The notes under the pieces are model-generated. The model was not told the DNA's origin. It did not search any database and saw nothing but the letters and a program-made list of their open reading frames with translations. From contig PCXQ01000006.1 in assembly GCA_002794035.1 (NCBI GenBank), forward strand, positions 26,302 to 90,301: a stretch of DNA of 64,000 nt, in the 5' to 3' direction. Position numbers and translations under genes: made by a program. Positions 23,039-30,465 of this stretch are shown one piece after another; the first letter of the stretch is position 1; each line of letters starts with the position of its first letter. This DNA comes from Candidatus Yanofskybacteria bacterium CG10_big_fil_rev_8_21_14_0_10_36_16. Its GTDB lineage: Bacteria; Patescibacteria; Paceibacteria; 2-02-FULL-40-12; IGHO2-01-FULL-4-A.

Positions 23039-24196
23039 ATGGAAATTAAAATTGATTATGAGAAAGAAAAACAACTAAGAGAGGAGCTGTCTAAAAAAGA
23101 CGATCCTGACAGCAAGCGCTTAAAGCGCTTTTTGGATATGCCAGACCTCACCCGCACGCCGGGCAGTCCTATACACGAAATAACAAAACGAATCATAGAC
23201 CTGCCTGATTTTAAGGATTTTGATACCGTAGAAGCCCCTGAAATAGTACCGGCTGATATTAGCTTTGATCTCTTTAATTTCCCGGAAGATCACCCAGCCC
23301 GAAGCAAATCCGACACATACTATGCGGATGACAAAAACATTCTCCGCACTCACACAACTGTCATGTGGTACTACTACCTTATGAATGAAAAGATAAGAGA
23401 AAGGATTAAAAATCTTGAATCAATAGGCTCTTTGTCTCATGGAAAAGTTTATCGAAAAGATGAAATAGACCGAAATCACATGAACGTTTTCCACCAAATG
23501 GATGGATGGTATTTAACACCCCGCGATAAAAAAGTCATCGGCATTGAAGATCTACAGGACGTTTTAGTAAAAATTGCACAGGCAGTTTTTGGTAAAGACA
23601 TTAAATACAGATTTAACCAAGATGAGTTCCCATACACAGATCCGAGCGTTGAAATGGAAGTTGAAGTTGGCCCTTCGACAAACTCAGGACAAGCTCGCTG
23701 GATTGAGGTGCTTGGCAGTGGAATAGTTAGGGGAGTCGTGCTTGAAAAACTAGACGTTGATTCAAAAATATACAACGGATGGGCTTTTGGGTTCGGTCTT
23801 GAGCGTTTGGCAATAATTAGCATGGACTTGCCCGATATTCGATTGCTTTGGTCAGATGATTCAAGAGTAAAAAAACAGCTTAAACTAGGCAAAAAATTCA
23901 AAGAAGTAAGCAAATACCCGCCAATCACAAGAGATATTTCGTTTATTGTTTCAAAAGATTTTGTACCAAATAATTACTTCGATTTAATAAGAGATTTAGG
24001 CGGAGATCTCATAGAGGAGGTACAGCTGATAGACAAATATGAAGATGACAGCAAGTTTGGTAAAGATAAAATGAGTTATACCTATCGCATAATCTACCGA
24101 AGCATGGAACGTACTCTCACAAACGAAGAGGTAGATGAAATAAATGATAAAGTTTATGAGCAAACAAAATCTCAGTTCCAAGCTGAATTGAGATAG
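23039..24196 (+). CDS. pheS: Phenylalanyl-tRNA synthetase, catalytic domain fused to FDX-ACB
   Basis: The enzyme attaches phenylalanine to tRNA-Phe. The 385-residue protein has the class II PheRS catalytic core: motif 1 around GSPIHEITKRI, motif 2 with LRTHTTVMWYYYL and GKVYRKDEIDRNHMNVFHQ, and motif 3 GWAFGFGLERLAI. From about residue 292 a ferredoxin-fold anticodon-binding domain begins (KYPPITRDISFIV) and runs to the end. In ordinary bacteria that domain sits at the end of PheT, so this layout matches the single-chain mitochondrial enzyme. No pheT is adjacent. Residues PSTNSGQA at about 213 come from an interspersed repeat. No Shine-Dalgarno site is present. Confidence 0.88.
   Translation: MEIKIDYEKEKQLREELSKKDDPDSKRLKRFLDMPDLTRTPGSPIHEITKRIIDLPDFKDFDTVEAPEIVPADISFDLFNFPEDHPARSKSDTYYADDKNILRTHTTVMWYYYLMNEKIRERIKNLESIGSLSHGKVYRKDEIDRNHMNVFHQMDGWYLTPRDKKVIGIEDLQDVLVKIAQAVFGKDIKYRFNQDEFPYTDPSVEMEVEVGPSTNSGQARWIEVLGSGIVRGVVLEKLDVDSKIYNGWAFGFGLERLAIISMDLPDIRLLWSDDSRVKKQLKLGKKFKEVSKYPPITRDISFIVSKDFVPNNYFDLIRDLGGDLIEEVQLIDKYEDDSKFGKDKMSYTYRIIYRSMERTLTNEEVDEINDKVYEQTKSQFQAELR
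23671..23694 (+). repeat. Interspersed repeat read in frame inside pheS
   Basis: CCCTTCGACAAA followed by CTCAGGACAAGC is a version of a repeat widespread in bacterial genomes. It is translated as PSTNSGQA. A sister copy with three more bases sits in folD at 60280. Confidence 0.7.
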
Positions 24197-24203
24197 TACT
24201 TTA

Positions 24204-24674
24204 GTGGAAATATTACTGAAAAAATCATACTTAACAATGATTAAAAATAGCATAGGAACAAAAATGTTCCGAAATCTTTTTGCCTATTTAGAAAATGGTG
24301 AGGAAAAAGACATTTTACAAAACGGCAAAAACTCCTGTGCTGTTTTTGTTTCTGCTGTGTTATATATGAGCAAATTAATTGAAAGCATGCACGCAACAGT
24401 TGCCAGCACAGTGAAAGATCTGGAAAAATCAGGATGGGGAAAGGTTGAAAATCCGAAATCAGGAGACGTTTTGGTTTGGGAACCATTTCTCTGGCCCGGA
24501 GATAAAGAAAAACATGAGCACATAGGTTTCTATATTGGAGATGAAAAAGCCATAAGCAATGACTCCAAATCCGGCACACCACAAGAACATCACATCACAT
24601 ACGGCGAAGAAAGCGGTTCTCCTGTTAGAAAAATTACGGCAATTTATAGACATCCAAAAATAAATAGTAAATAA
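24204..24674 (+). CDS. Putative NlpC/P60-CHAP-like cysteine peptidase fold
   Basis: The product (156 residues from GTG at 24204, 145 from ATG at 24237) contains NSCAVFVSAVLYM near the N-terminus and EHIGFYIGDEKAIS further on, the Cys and His arrangement of NlpC/P60 or CHAP-like domains. GDVLVWEP between them also fits that fold. There is no signal peptide, so it may act in the cytoplasm or be exported another way. I recall similar short proteins in CPR genomes but not their function. It follows pheS by 8 bases. Confidence 0.55.
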   Translation: MEILLKKSYLTMIKNSIGTKMFRNLFAYLENGEEKDILQNGKNSCAVFVSAVLYMSKLIESMHATVASTVKDLEKSGWGKVENPKSGDVLVWEPFLWPGDKEKHEHIGFYIGDEKAISNDSKSGTPQEHHITYGEESGSPVRKITAIYRHPKINSK

Positions 24675-24692
24675 GTAGTATCTGGCACATCT

Positions 24693-24729
24693 AAAAAAGC
24701 CAATAAAACACGTTTTTGTTGGCTTTTTT
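24693..24729 (+). terminator. Terminator after the peptidase-like gene
   Basis: AAAAAAGCCAA pairs with TTGGCTTTTTT, with AAAAC.GTTTT continuing inside. Confidence 0.85.
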
Positions 24730-24754
24730 GCTTATTTTTGGGGGATAATTTAAG

Positions 24755-24783
24755 TTGATTATAATTGTCAAAAATGATAGTAT
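24755..24783 (+). promoter_or_regulatory. Candidate gyrB promoter
   Basis: TTGATT and TAGTAT are 17 bases apart; TATAAA follows at a longer spacing. The leader contains a GACCGCCCA/TGGGTGGTC hairpin (with one mismatch) before the ATG at 24901. Confidence 0.4.
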
Positions 24784-24900
24784 AAAATAGTTAAGGGACC
24801 GCCCAATAACTCACATAATGGGTGGTCTATTTAGTAAACCATCAATTCCTCCGCCTTATAGTTCCACTAAATTAGGACCAGCGGATGAACCTTCAACAAG

Positions 24901-26997
24901 ATGCCCGAAGAAACAACAAAAACAAAAAAGGAATCTAACTATGGTGCCAAGGATATATATGTTCTAGAAGGTCTTGATCCTGTTAGAAAAAGACCAGGAA
25001 TGTATATTGGTTCAACAGGCATAGATGGTCTTCACCACCTTATTTGGGAGGTAGTAGACAACTCTTTAGATGAAGCCATGGGTGGCTATGCCACAGAAAT
25101 AGAAGTAAGCCTACTTCCTGAAGGCAGAGTTTCAGTTAAAGATGACGGACGAGGTATTCCTGTTGAAACGCACAAACAAACTGGCAAATCAGCCCTTGAG
25201 ACAGTTATGACAACCCTTCATGCCGGAGGTAAGTTCGGTGGAGAATCATACAAAGTAGCAGCTGGATTACACGGCGTAGGTGTTTCTGTAGTAAACGCTC
25301 TTTCAACATACTTAAAAGCAGAAGTTTGCCGTGACGGAGCAATATATGAACAAGAATATGTAAGAGGCAAGGCAAAGAGAGCCTTAAAAAAAGTAGGTAA
25401 ATGTAAAGGCACAGGAACAACTGTCACATTTGAACCTGATCCAGAAATATTCAAAGACCGAAAATTTGATTGGAATAGAATTTTGTCCCATCTGCGTCAA
25501 CAAGCATACTTAACTAAGGGAGTTAAAATCACAATAAATGACAAAAGAAACCCGGTAGAGATTGTGGGGGCAAAGGAAAATGACGGTCACGTACTCTATC
25601 CAACTCATACATTTTATTTTGAAGGAGGAATTGTTTCTTATGTTCAATATTTAAATCGTCATGAAGACGTCAGACATTCTAATATTTTTTATGTTAATAA
25701 AGAACAAGACAACATACTAACAGAGGTAGCATTTCAATACACCAACGACATTCAGGGCCATGAATTAAGCTTTGCTAACAATGTTCACACAATAGAGGGA
25801 GGCATGCATGTAACCGGTTTTAGAACAGCCATAACAAGAACTCTTAACGACTATGCAAGAAAAAATAATTTCCTTAAAGAAAAAGATGATAATCTAACTG
25901 GTGAGGATATCAGAGAAGGATTAACAGTTATAATCTCCGTTAAATTACAAGAACCTCAGTTTGAAGGCCAGACCAAAGCAAAACTAGGAACAACAGAAGC
26001 AAGAACTGTTGTTGAGTCAGTAGTAAGCTCGGAATTAGCTGATTGGCTAGATCGTCATCCAAACGATGCAAAAGAAATTCTAGGCAAAGTAATTCTTGCA
26101 GCAAAAGCCAGAGTTGCGGCAAAGGCAGCAAGAGATACCGTCATTAGGAAAGGAGCACTTGAGGGTTTTACATTGCCTGGGAAATTAGCTGATTGTTCTT
26201 CTAAAAAAGCAGAGGAGTCAGAACTGTTTATTGTTGAGGGTGAATCAGCGGGTGGTTCATCAAAGCAAGGACGAGATCGCAGAACTCAAGCCATCTTACC
26301 TTTGAAAGGAAAGATTTTAAACGTTGAAAAAGCGCGCATAGACCGCATGCTTTCATCTCAGGAAATAAGATCTTTGGTCATAGCATTGGGTACAGCTATT
26401 GCAGATGAATTCAACATTGATAAACTAAGATACCACAAAATAGTGATAATGACTGACGCTGATGTTGACGGTGCTCACATAAGAACACTTTTACTTACAC
26501 TATTTTTTAGATATTTCAAAGCGCTAATAGAGGGCGGCTACGTTTATATAGCACAGCCCCCACTTTACAGAATCCAAAAAGGCAAAGAAATCACATATGC
26601 CTACACAGAAAAACAAAAGATTCAAATATTAGCAAGATTAGCAGATGCACAAGAAAATAAAAAAGAAAAAACCGAAAAAAAGGCCAAAGGAAAGAGATCA
26701 CAAGACGAGAAATGGGAAGTAACAGAACTTGGTTCTGATAACAATGATGAATCATTAGAAGATGAAACAAAAATTTCGGGAATCTCAATACAAAGATACA
26801 AAGGTTTGGGTGAAATGAACCCGAGCCAGCTTTGGGACACAACAATGAACCCTGAAAGCCGGATGTTATTAAGGGTTGATATTGAGGATGCGGAAGAAGC
26901 AGATAAAATATTTGATATTCTCATGGGTTCTGAAGTTTTGCCAAGGAAAAGATTTATAGAAACCCACGCAAAAGACGTAAAGAATTTAGATATATAA
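24901..26997 (+). CDS. gyrB: DNA gyrase subunit B
   Basis: GyrB supplies ATP hydrolysis for DNA supercoiling with GyrA. The GHKL ATPase motifs are EVVDNSLDEAMGG, DDGRGIPVE and GLHGVGVSVVNALS. The transducer domain follows, then the TOPRIM motifs VEGESAGGSSKQGRDR and MTDADVDGAHIRTLL. The C-terminal signature GEMNPSQLWDTTMNP is intact. A Lys/Glu-rich insert (near residues 580-620) lengthens the protein to 698 residues. gyrA is not in the window. The gene has its own leader and stands alone, with secE following after about 190 bases. Confidence 0.95.
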   Translation: MPEETTKTKKESNYGAKDIYVLEGLDPVRKRPGMYIGSTGIDGLHHLIWEVVDNSLDEAMGGYATEIEVSLLPEGRVSVKDDGRGIPVETHKQTGKSALETVMTTLHAGGKFGGESYKVAAGLHGVGVSVVNALSTYLKAEVCRDGAIYEQEYVRGKAKRALKKVGKCKGTGTTVTFEPDPEIFKDRKFDWNRILSHLRQQAYLTKGVKITINDKRNPVEIVGAKENDGHVLYPTHTFYFEGGIVSYVQYLNRHEDVRHSNIFYVNKEQDNILTEVAFQYTNDIQGHELSFANNVHTIEGGMHVTGFRTAITRTLNDYARKNNFLKEKDDNLTGEDIREGLTVIISVKLQEPQFEGQTKAKLGTTEARTVVESVVSSELADWLDRHPNDAKEILGKVILAAKARVAAKAARDTVIRKGALEGFTLPGKLADCSSKKAEESELFIVEGESAGGSSKQGRDRRTQAILPLKGKILNVEKARIDRMLSSQEIRSLVIALGTAIADEFNIDKLRYHKIVIMTDADVDGAHIRTLLLTLFFRYFKALIEGGYVYIAQPPLYRIQKGKEITYAYTEKQKIQILARLADAQENKKEKTEKKAKGKRSQDEKWEVTELGSDNNDESLEDETKISGISIQRYKGLGEMNPSQLWDTTMNPESRMLLRVDIEDAEEADKIFDILMGSEVLPRKRFIETHAKDVKNLDI

Positions 26998-27092
26998 AAT
27001 CATCGTTCGAGGTTGACTTTAAAGGGCGTTTGATATATACTTGTATTATAAGTGAATGACGCCCCGGAAGGGGTTTTAAAATAGAAACATAT

Positions 27093-27182
27093 AACATCAA
27101 TTCCAGTTAAGAACTCCCGATGCAAAGCATCGAGGTTCCTCAATAATCTAATCGAGGGACTCGAAAGATTTATCGGGATTTC
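27093..27182 (+). repeat. Headed three-stem element, copy 1 (before secE)
   Basis: A header AACATCAATTCCAGTTAA (27093) is followed by an outer stem TCCCGAT/ATCGGGA, a hairpin GATGC-aaa-GCATC, and a second hairpin with TCGAG-gga-CTCGA at its tip and AATCT/AGATT below. The same element occurs at 27957 and 32270. It lies in the gyrB-secE spacer and could be a leader RNA or a dispersed repeat. Confidence 0.75.
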
Positions 27183-27188
27183 GATGAA

Positions 27189-27368
27189 ATGGACAAAGTC
27201 ACTTCTTTTCTCAAAGATGTAAAATTAGAAATGTCGAGGGTCAGCTGGCCCACAAAAGAACAAACCGTTAAATATACGGCCGTAGTTACGGTGATAAGTT
27301 TAATCGTGGCAGGATTTTTGGGAGGACTAGATGTAATATTTCAATATATATTAAATAAAATAATTTAG
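27189..27368 (+). CDS. secE: Preprotein translocase subunit SecE
   Basis: The 59-residue protein has the SecE pattern: an amphipathic N-terminal helix MDKVTSFLKDVKLEMSRVSW with the conserved SWPTKEQ motif, then one membrane helix (VVTVISLIVAGFLGGLDVIF). It stabilises SecY in the translocon. Its position just before nusG is the conserved bacterial order. An ATG at 27184 is out of frame. It is a single-helix type, as in most bacteria. Confidence 0.93.
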   Translation: MDKVTSFLKDVKLEMSRVSWPTKEQTVKYTAVVTVISLIVAGFLGGLDVIFQYILNKII

Positions 27369-27406
27369 TTTAGGTTCAAATTGTTTTAACTTGAACCTTT
27401 GATGAG

Positions 27407-27952
27407 ATGCCTAAACAACAAGAAACAAAAGAAAAACAATGGTTTGCTATCCATACCTATTCAGGATACGAAGATAACGTTATGCAAAACCTCAAACAAA
27501 GAGTTGAATCTTTGGGTTATGAAGACAAAATATTTAATGTTGTAGTACCAAAAGAAAAAAAGGTTAAAATGAAAGGCGGCAAAAGATCGACTTTTGAAGA
27601 AAAAATATACCCGGGCTATGTTTTGGTTGAAATGATAGTAACTGATGATTCATGGTATATAGTAAGAAACACACCAAATGTTACAGGATTTATAGGTGCA
27701 GGGACAACCCCAACACCTCTTGCCAAAGAAGAGATAGACAATCTCATGAAAAGAATGGGTGTTGAAGAACCTAAATATAAGATTGACGTAATGGTAGGTG
27801 ATATGGTAAAAATCACCGACGGACCTTTCAAAGATTTTGATGGCCGTGTATCTGAAGTAGACATTGATAGAGGCAGAATAAAAGTTTTAGTAGCAATATT
27901 CGGAAGAGAAACACCCGTAGAATTGGATTTCCTCCAAGTTAAAAAACTATAA
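27407..27952 (+). CDS. nusG: Transcription antitermination/elongation factor NusG
   Basis: NusG binds RNA polymerase and couples it to the ribosome or Rho. The NGN domain begins KQWFAIHTYSGYE and includes PGYVLVEM and WYIVRNTPNVTGFIG. The KOW domain follows with VGDMVKITDGPFKDFDG. The 181-residue length is standard. The 20 bases TTAACTTGAACCTTTGATGA upstream of its ATG are repeated before rplK with one change. Confidence 0.95.
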   Translation: MPKQQETKEKQWFAIHTYSGYEDNVMQNLKQRVESLGYEDKIFNVVVPKEKKVKMKGGKRSTFEEKIYPGYVLVEMIVTDDSWYIVRNTPNVTGFIGAGTTPTPLAKEEIDNLMKRMGVEEPKYKIDVMVGDMVKITDGPFKDFDGRVSEVDIDRGRIKVLVAIFGRETPVELDFLQVKKL

Positions 27953-27956
27953 AAAA

Positions 27957-28021
27957 AACTCCCGATGCAAAGCATCGAGGTTCCTCAATAATCTAATCGA
28001 GGGACTCGAAAGATTATCGGG
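27957..28021 (+). repeat. Three-stem element, copy 2 (after nusG)
   Basis: It has the same stems as copy 1 (CTCCCGAT, GATGC-aaa-GCATC, TCGAG-gga-CTCGA, ATCGGG), but without the header in front. The header sequence follows it instead and starts the next element at 28034. Confidence 0.75.
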
Positions 28022-28033
28022 TATTCAACGTTT

Positions 28034-28176
28034 AACATCGATTCCAGCTAATATCTCGGTGATTCAATCGGCATCTCTGCTTCGCAGAGGCCGATCACCG
28101 ACCATAGAATTGTTTTAAAGAAGCAAACCTCTCGGGAGGAAAGAAAGAACTTCTTTAAAACAATTCTACTGATATT
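28034..28176 (+). repeat. Large headed three-stem element before rplK
   Basis: A header AACATCGATTCCAGCTAA leads an outer stem AATATC (28050) with GATATT (28171). The first inner stem-loop pairs CGGTGAT with ATCACCG and has CTCTGC-ttc-GCAGAG at its tip. The second is an 18-bp perfect stem from AGAATTGTTTTAAAGAAG to its complement at 28150-28167, with CCTC-tcgg-GAGG inside. Such a structure in a ribosomal-protein leader suggests a possible autoregulatory site, but it also matches the dispersed elements elsewhere. Confidence 0.7.
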
Positions 28177-28195
28177 AACTTGAACCTTCGATGAT

Positions 28196-28618
28196 ATGGC
28201 TAAAAAGATTAAAACAATTATAAAACTACAAGTAGAGGGGGGGAAGGCTACACCAGCTCCACCTGTGGGAACAGCATTGGGTCCTCATGGATTAAATATC
28301 CAGGAGTTTGTATTAAAATTCAACGAAGCAACCAAAGATAAAGTAGGCGAAGTAACCCCTGTTGAATTAACTGTTTATGAAGATAGGACTTTTGATTTTA
28401 AATTAAAGACCCCGCCTGCTGCATTTTTACTGCGAAAAGCTGCTGGTATTGAAAAAGGTTCAGGTGAACCAAACAGAAAGAAAGTGGGCAAAGTTACAAA
28501 AGACCAAGTACGTCTAATAGCAGAACAAAAAATGGCAGATTTAAATGCAAACGATATTGAAAATGCATCAAGGATAATAGAAGGGACTGCTCGCTCAATG
28601 GGAATTGAAATAAAATAA
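28196..28618 (+). CDS. rplK: 50S ribosomal protein L11
   Basis: L11 forms part of the GTPase-associated centre of the large subunit. The 140-residue sequence shows KTIIKLQVEGGKATPAPPVG and ALGPHGLNIQEFVLKFN at the N-terminus and TKDQVRLIAEQKMADLNAND in the RNA-binding domain. In most bacteria rplA follows; here a perfect terminator follows, and no rplA is in the window. Confidence 0.96.
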   Translation: MAKKIKTIIKLQVEGGKATPAPPVGTALGPHGLNIQEFVLKFNEATKDKVGEVTPVELTVYEDRTFDFKLKTPPAAFLLRKAAGIEKGSGEPNRKKVGKVTKDQVRLIAEQKMADLNANDIENASRIIEGTARSMGIEIK

Positions 28619-28635
28619 AATAAAAAAAAATCTAT

Positions 28636-28679
28636 TAAAATAAAAACCATCACGTTAATGCGTGATGGTTTTTATTTTA
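28636..28679 (+). terminator. Terminator of rplK
   Basis: A 19-bp perfect stem with core CCATCACG/CGTGATGG closes on TTAATG and ends in T-rich sequence. It separates the translation genes from pilus locus B. Confidence 0.93.
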
Positions 28680-28684
28680 GTTTG

Positions 28685-28695
28685 TGTTGATAACA
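28685..28695 (+). promoter_or_regulatory. TGTTGATAACA box upstream of pilN operon
   Basis: This 11-mer (arms TGTT/AACA) stands before a TATAAT-like box near 28716 and recurs exactly at 34721 before the second transcription unit of locus B. It may be an operator or part of a -35 region. Confidence 0.35.
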
Positions 28696-28812
28696 GCATG
28701 CTAAAACTAAGTTATAATATAAGTATATTTGGAGTTAACATTAAACAACTTAACGATATGATTATGTAAACAAAACCGCATGGTACGGTGTTTTTGGAAT
28801 TTTTAATTTATT

Positions 28813-29382
28813 ATGCCAAATCAAGAACCGGGCAATATACAACTACTGCCCGCGACAAGAAAAGAAGTCAAAATAAAAAGGCGCAGAAGCTTTAAGGATT
28901 TTATAATACCAGCAGGTGCCATAGGAATTGTTTTGGCAATTTATGGCGGTTTATTTTATTACAAAAATACATTAATGAATCAACTGACAAACATTGACCA
29001 AGAAATTTTAGTAGTAGAAAGAAGCCGAGACAAGGAACTTGAAAAGGAAATTTTGTCCCTTGAAAAACAACTAAGCATAGTAGGCCCCATGCTTAACAAT
29101 CATATATTTTGGTCCAAGGGTTTAGAAAAAATTGAATCTCTAATAAAACCCCAGATAGAAATTGAGACTCTTTCCATTGATACAGTAAAATCAGAAGTTT
29201 CTGTAAGTATTAACGCATTGAACTATTTGATAATAGCAAAACAAATTGCTGCACTGTTTTCAGATGATGTTATTACCGCGGTTTCTTTAGGAGAAATGAG
29301 ATTAGACCAAAACGGCAGAATAACCTCCTCCATGAGAATAGGATTTGACGGCGACAAACTATTAAAACAAAGAGTGGAATAG
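28813..29382 (+). CDS. pilN: Pilus alignment protein PilN-like
   Basis: The 189-residue product has a short cytoplasmic N-terminus containing NIQLLPATRKEV, which resembles the PilN segment that docks on PilM. One membrane helix (FIIPAGAIGIVLAIYGGLF) follows, then a coiled coil and a small alpha-beta periplasmic-type domain. It is followed by pilO-like and a third small protein, the canonical order, although no pilM is nearby. Confidence 0.75.
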   Translation: MPNQEPGNIQLLPATRKEVKIKRRRSFKDFIIPAGAIGIVLAIYGGLFYYKNTLMNQLTNIDQEILVVERSRDKELEKEILSLEKQLSIVGPMLNNHIFWSKGLEKIESLIKPQIEIETLSIDTVKSEVSVSINALNYLIIAKQIAALFSDDVITAVSLGEMRLDQNGRITSSMRIGFDGDKLLKQRVE

Positions 29383-29425
29383 ATAATTTGCACTAAAAGT
29401 TTTTAATAAAAAATAAATTAATTTA

Positions 29426-29959
29426 ATGATAAGAAATATTTTACCTTCATTTTTAATTGGTGCTGCCTTCTTCGGGATTTTTGTGTTGGTACTACCTCAA
29501 TATGATTCCATTAAAACTCTTTGGGGTGAAATAGCATCAAGACAAGAAATATTAGACGAAAGACGAGAGGCCTTACAATCTGTAACAGCACTAGGAAGAC
29601 AAATAAGGAATAGCGAAGAACTTGAAAGATTAGAGTTACTAGTCCCCACAAGCGCTAAAACAGAGGAAATAATTTCCAGCTTAGACAATATTGCTGCCCA
29701 ATCAGGATTAACAATGAATAGTCTTACTGTTGCAGGCACTACAAACAACACAAAAAGAGGCGGCAGTTCCGGATATAAAAACGTACTAATAGACATTTCC
29801 CTCAATGGAAGCTACAACTCATTACTTAATTTCCTATCATTAATTGAACAAAACTTAAGGGTATACGACATAAATGAAATCTCTATGACAACTGATCGCG
29901 GTAGCTTCCTAATAAACCTAACCATTAACGCTTACCAATTAGAGGTACCCGAGGGCTAA
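29426..29959 (+). CDS. pilO: Pilus alignment protein PilO-like
   Basis: The 177-residue product has an N-terminal helix (FLIGAAFFGIFVLVLP), a coiled coil of about 40 residues (ASRQEILDERREALQSV), and a ferredoxin-like C-terminal domain with ISSLDNIAAQSGLTMNSLTV and NVLIDISLNGSYNSLLNFL, typical of PilO. PilN and PilO heterodimerise and connect platform and envelope. It is 43 bases after pilN. Confidence 0.8.
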   Translation: MIRNILPSFLIGAAFFGIFVLVLPQYDSIKTLWGEIASRQEILDERREALQSVTALGRQIRNSEELERLELLVPTSAKTEEIISSLDNIAAQSGLTMNSLTVAGTTNNTKRGGSSGYKNVLIDISLNGSYNSLLNFLSLIEQNLRVYDINEISMTTDRGSFLINLTINAYQLEVPEG

Positions 29960-29985
29960 TAAATAATTAATATTAAAATAATCTA

Positions 29986-30351
29986 ATGGCAAATTCTATA
30001 AGACAAAAAAGCTCTACTAAAACCATGCTAATTATGATGGTATTTTTGGGTATAGCAGCGGGTTATATTTTTTATTTTCAAACGCTAAAAGACCAAGCGC
30101 TAAGCATTGCACCATTGCCAATTAGAACAGGCGATGATCTTACTAAGCTAAAAGATAAAAAACTTAATTTGACTGTTTTTAATAATAATATTTATAAAAC
30201 CCTTCGTATTTTTGGAGAGGTTCCTGTAGACCCAGGCATAGTTGGCAAAGAAAACCTTTTTGATCTAATAAGCGTACCAGAGGAAGCACTCCAGCCTTCT
30301 CCACAGCCTGAAGAATCTGCGCCACCAGAAACAACCCCACAAGCTCAATAA
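29986..30351 (+). CDS. Small membrane protein at the pilP position
   Basis: The 121-residue protein has one N-terminal helix (MLIMMVFLGIAAGYIFYF), then a short domain (KLKDKKLNLTVFNNNIYKTLRIFGEVPV) and a Pro-rich acidic tail (EESAPPETTPQA). It occupies the place where pilP would be, but lacks a lipobox and I see no PilP HM-loop signature. It is probably another alignment-complex partner in a bacterium lacking an outer membrane. Confidence 0.55.
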   Translation: MANSIRQKSSTKTMLIMMVFLGIAAGYIFYFQTLKDQALSIAPLPIRTGDDLTKLKDKKLNLTVFNNNIYKTLRIFGEVPVDPGIVGKENLFDLISVPEEALQPSPQPEESAPPETTPQAQ

Positions 30352-30465
30352 CATTTAATAAAAATAAAAACTAATAAATCAGGCTATAGTACTAAAACCT
30401 TGAACAACCAAAACACGGGATATCTCAGACTTGGCACTTTTAGCTTATGGTTTATCTAAAAGTAA

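Noticed and set aside
24204..24674. Toxin of a toxin-antitoxin pair
   Set aside because: Cys/His motifs point to a peptidase-like fold and there is no small partner gene; the neighbours are pheS and gyrB.
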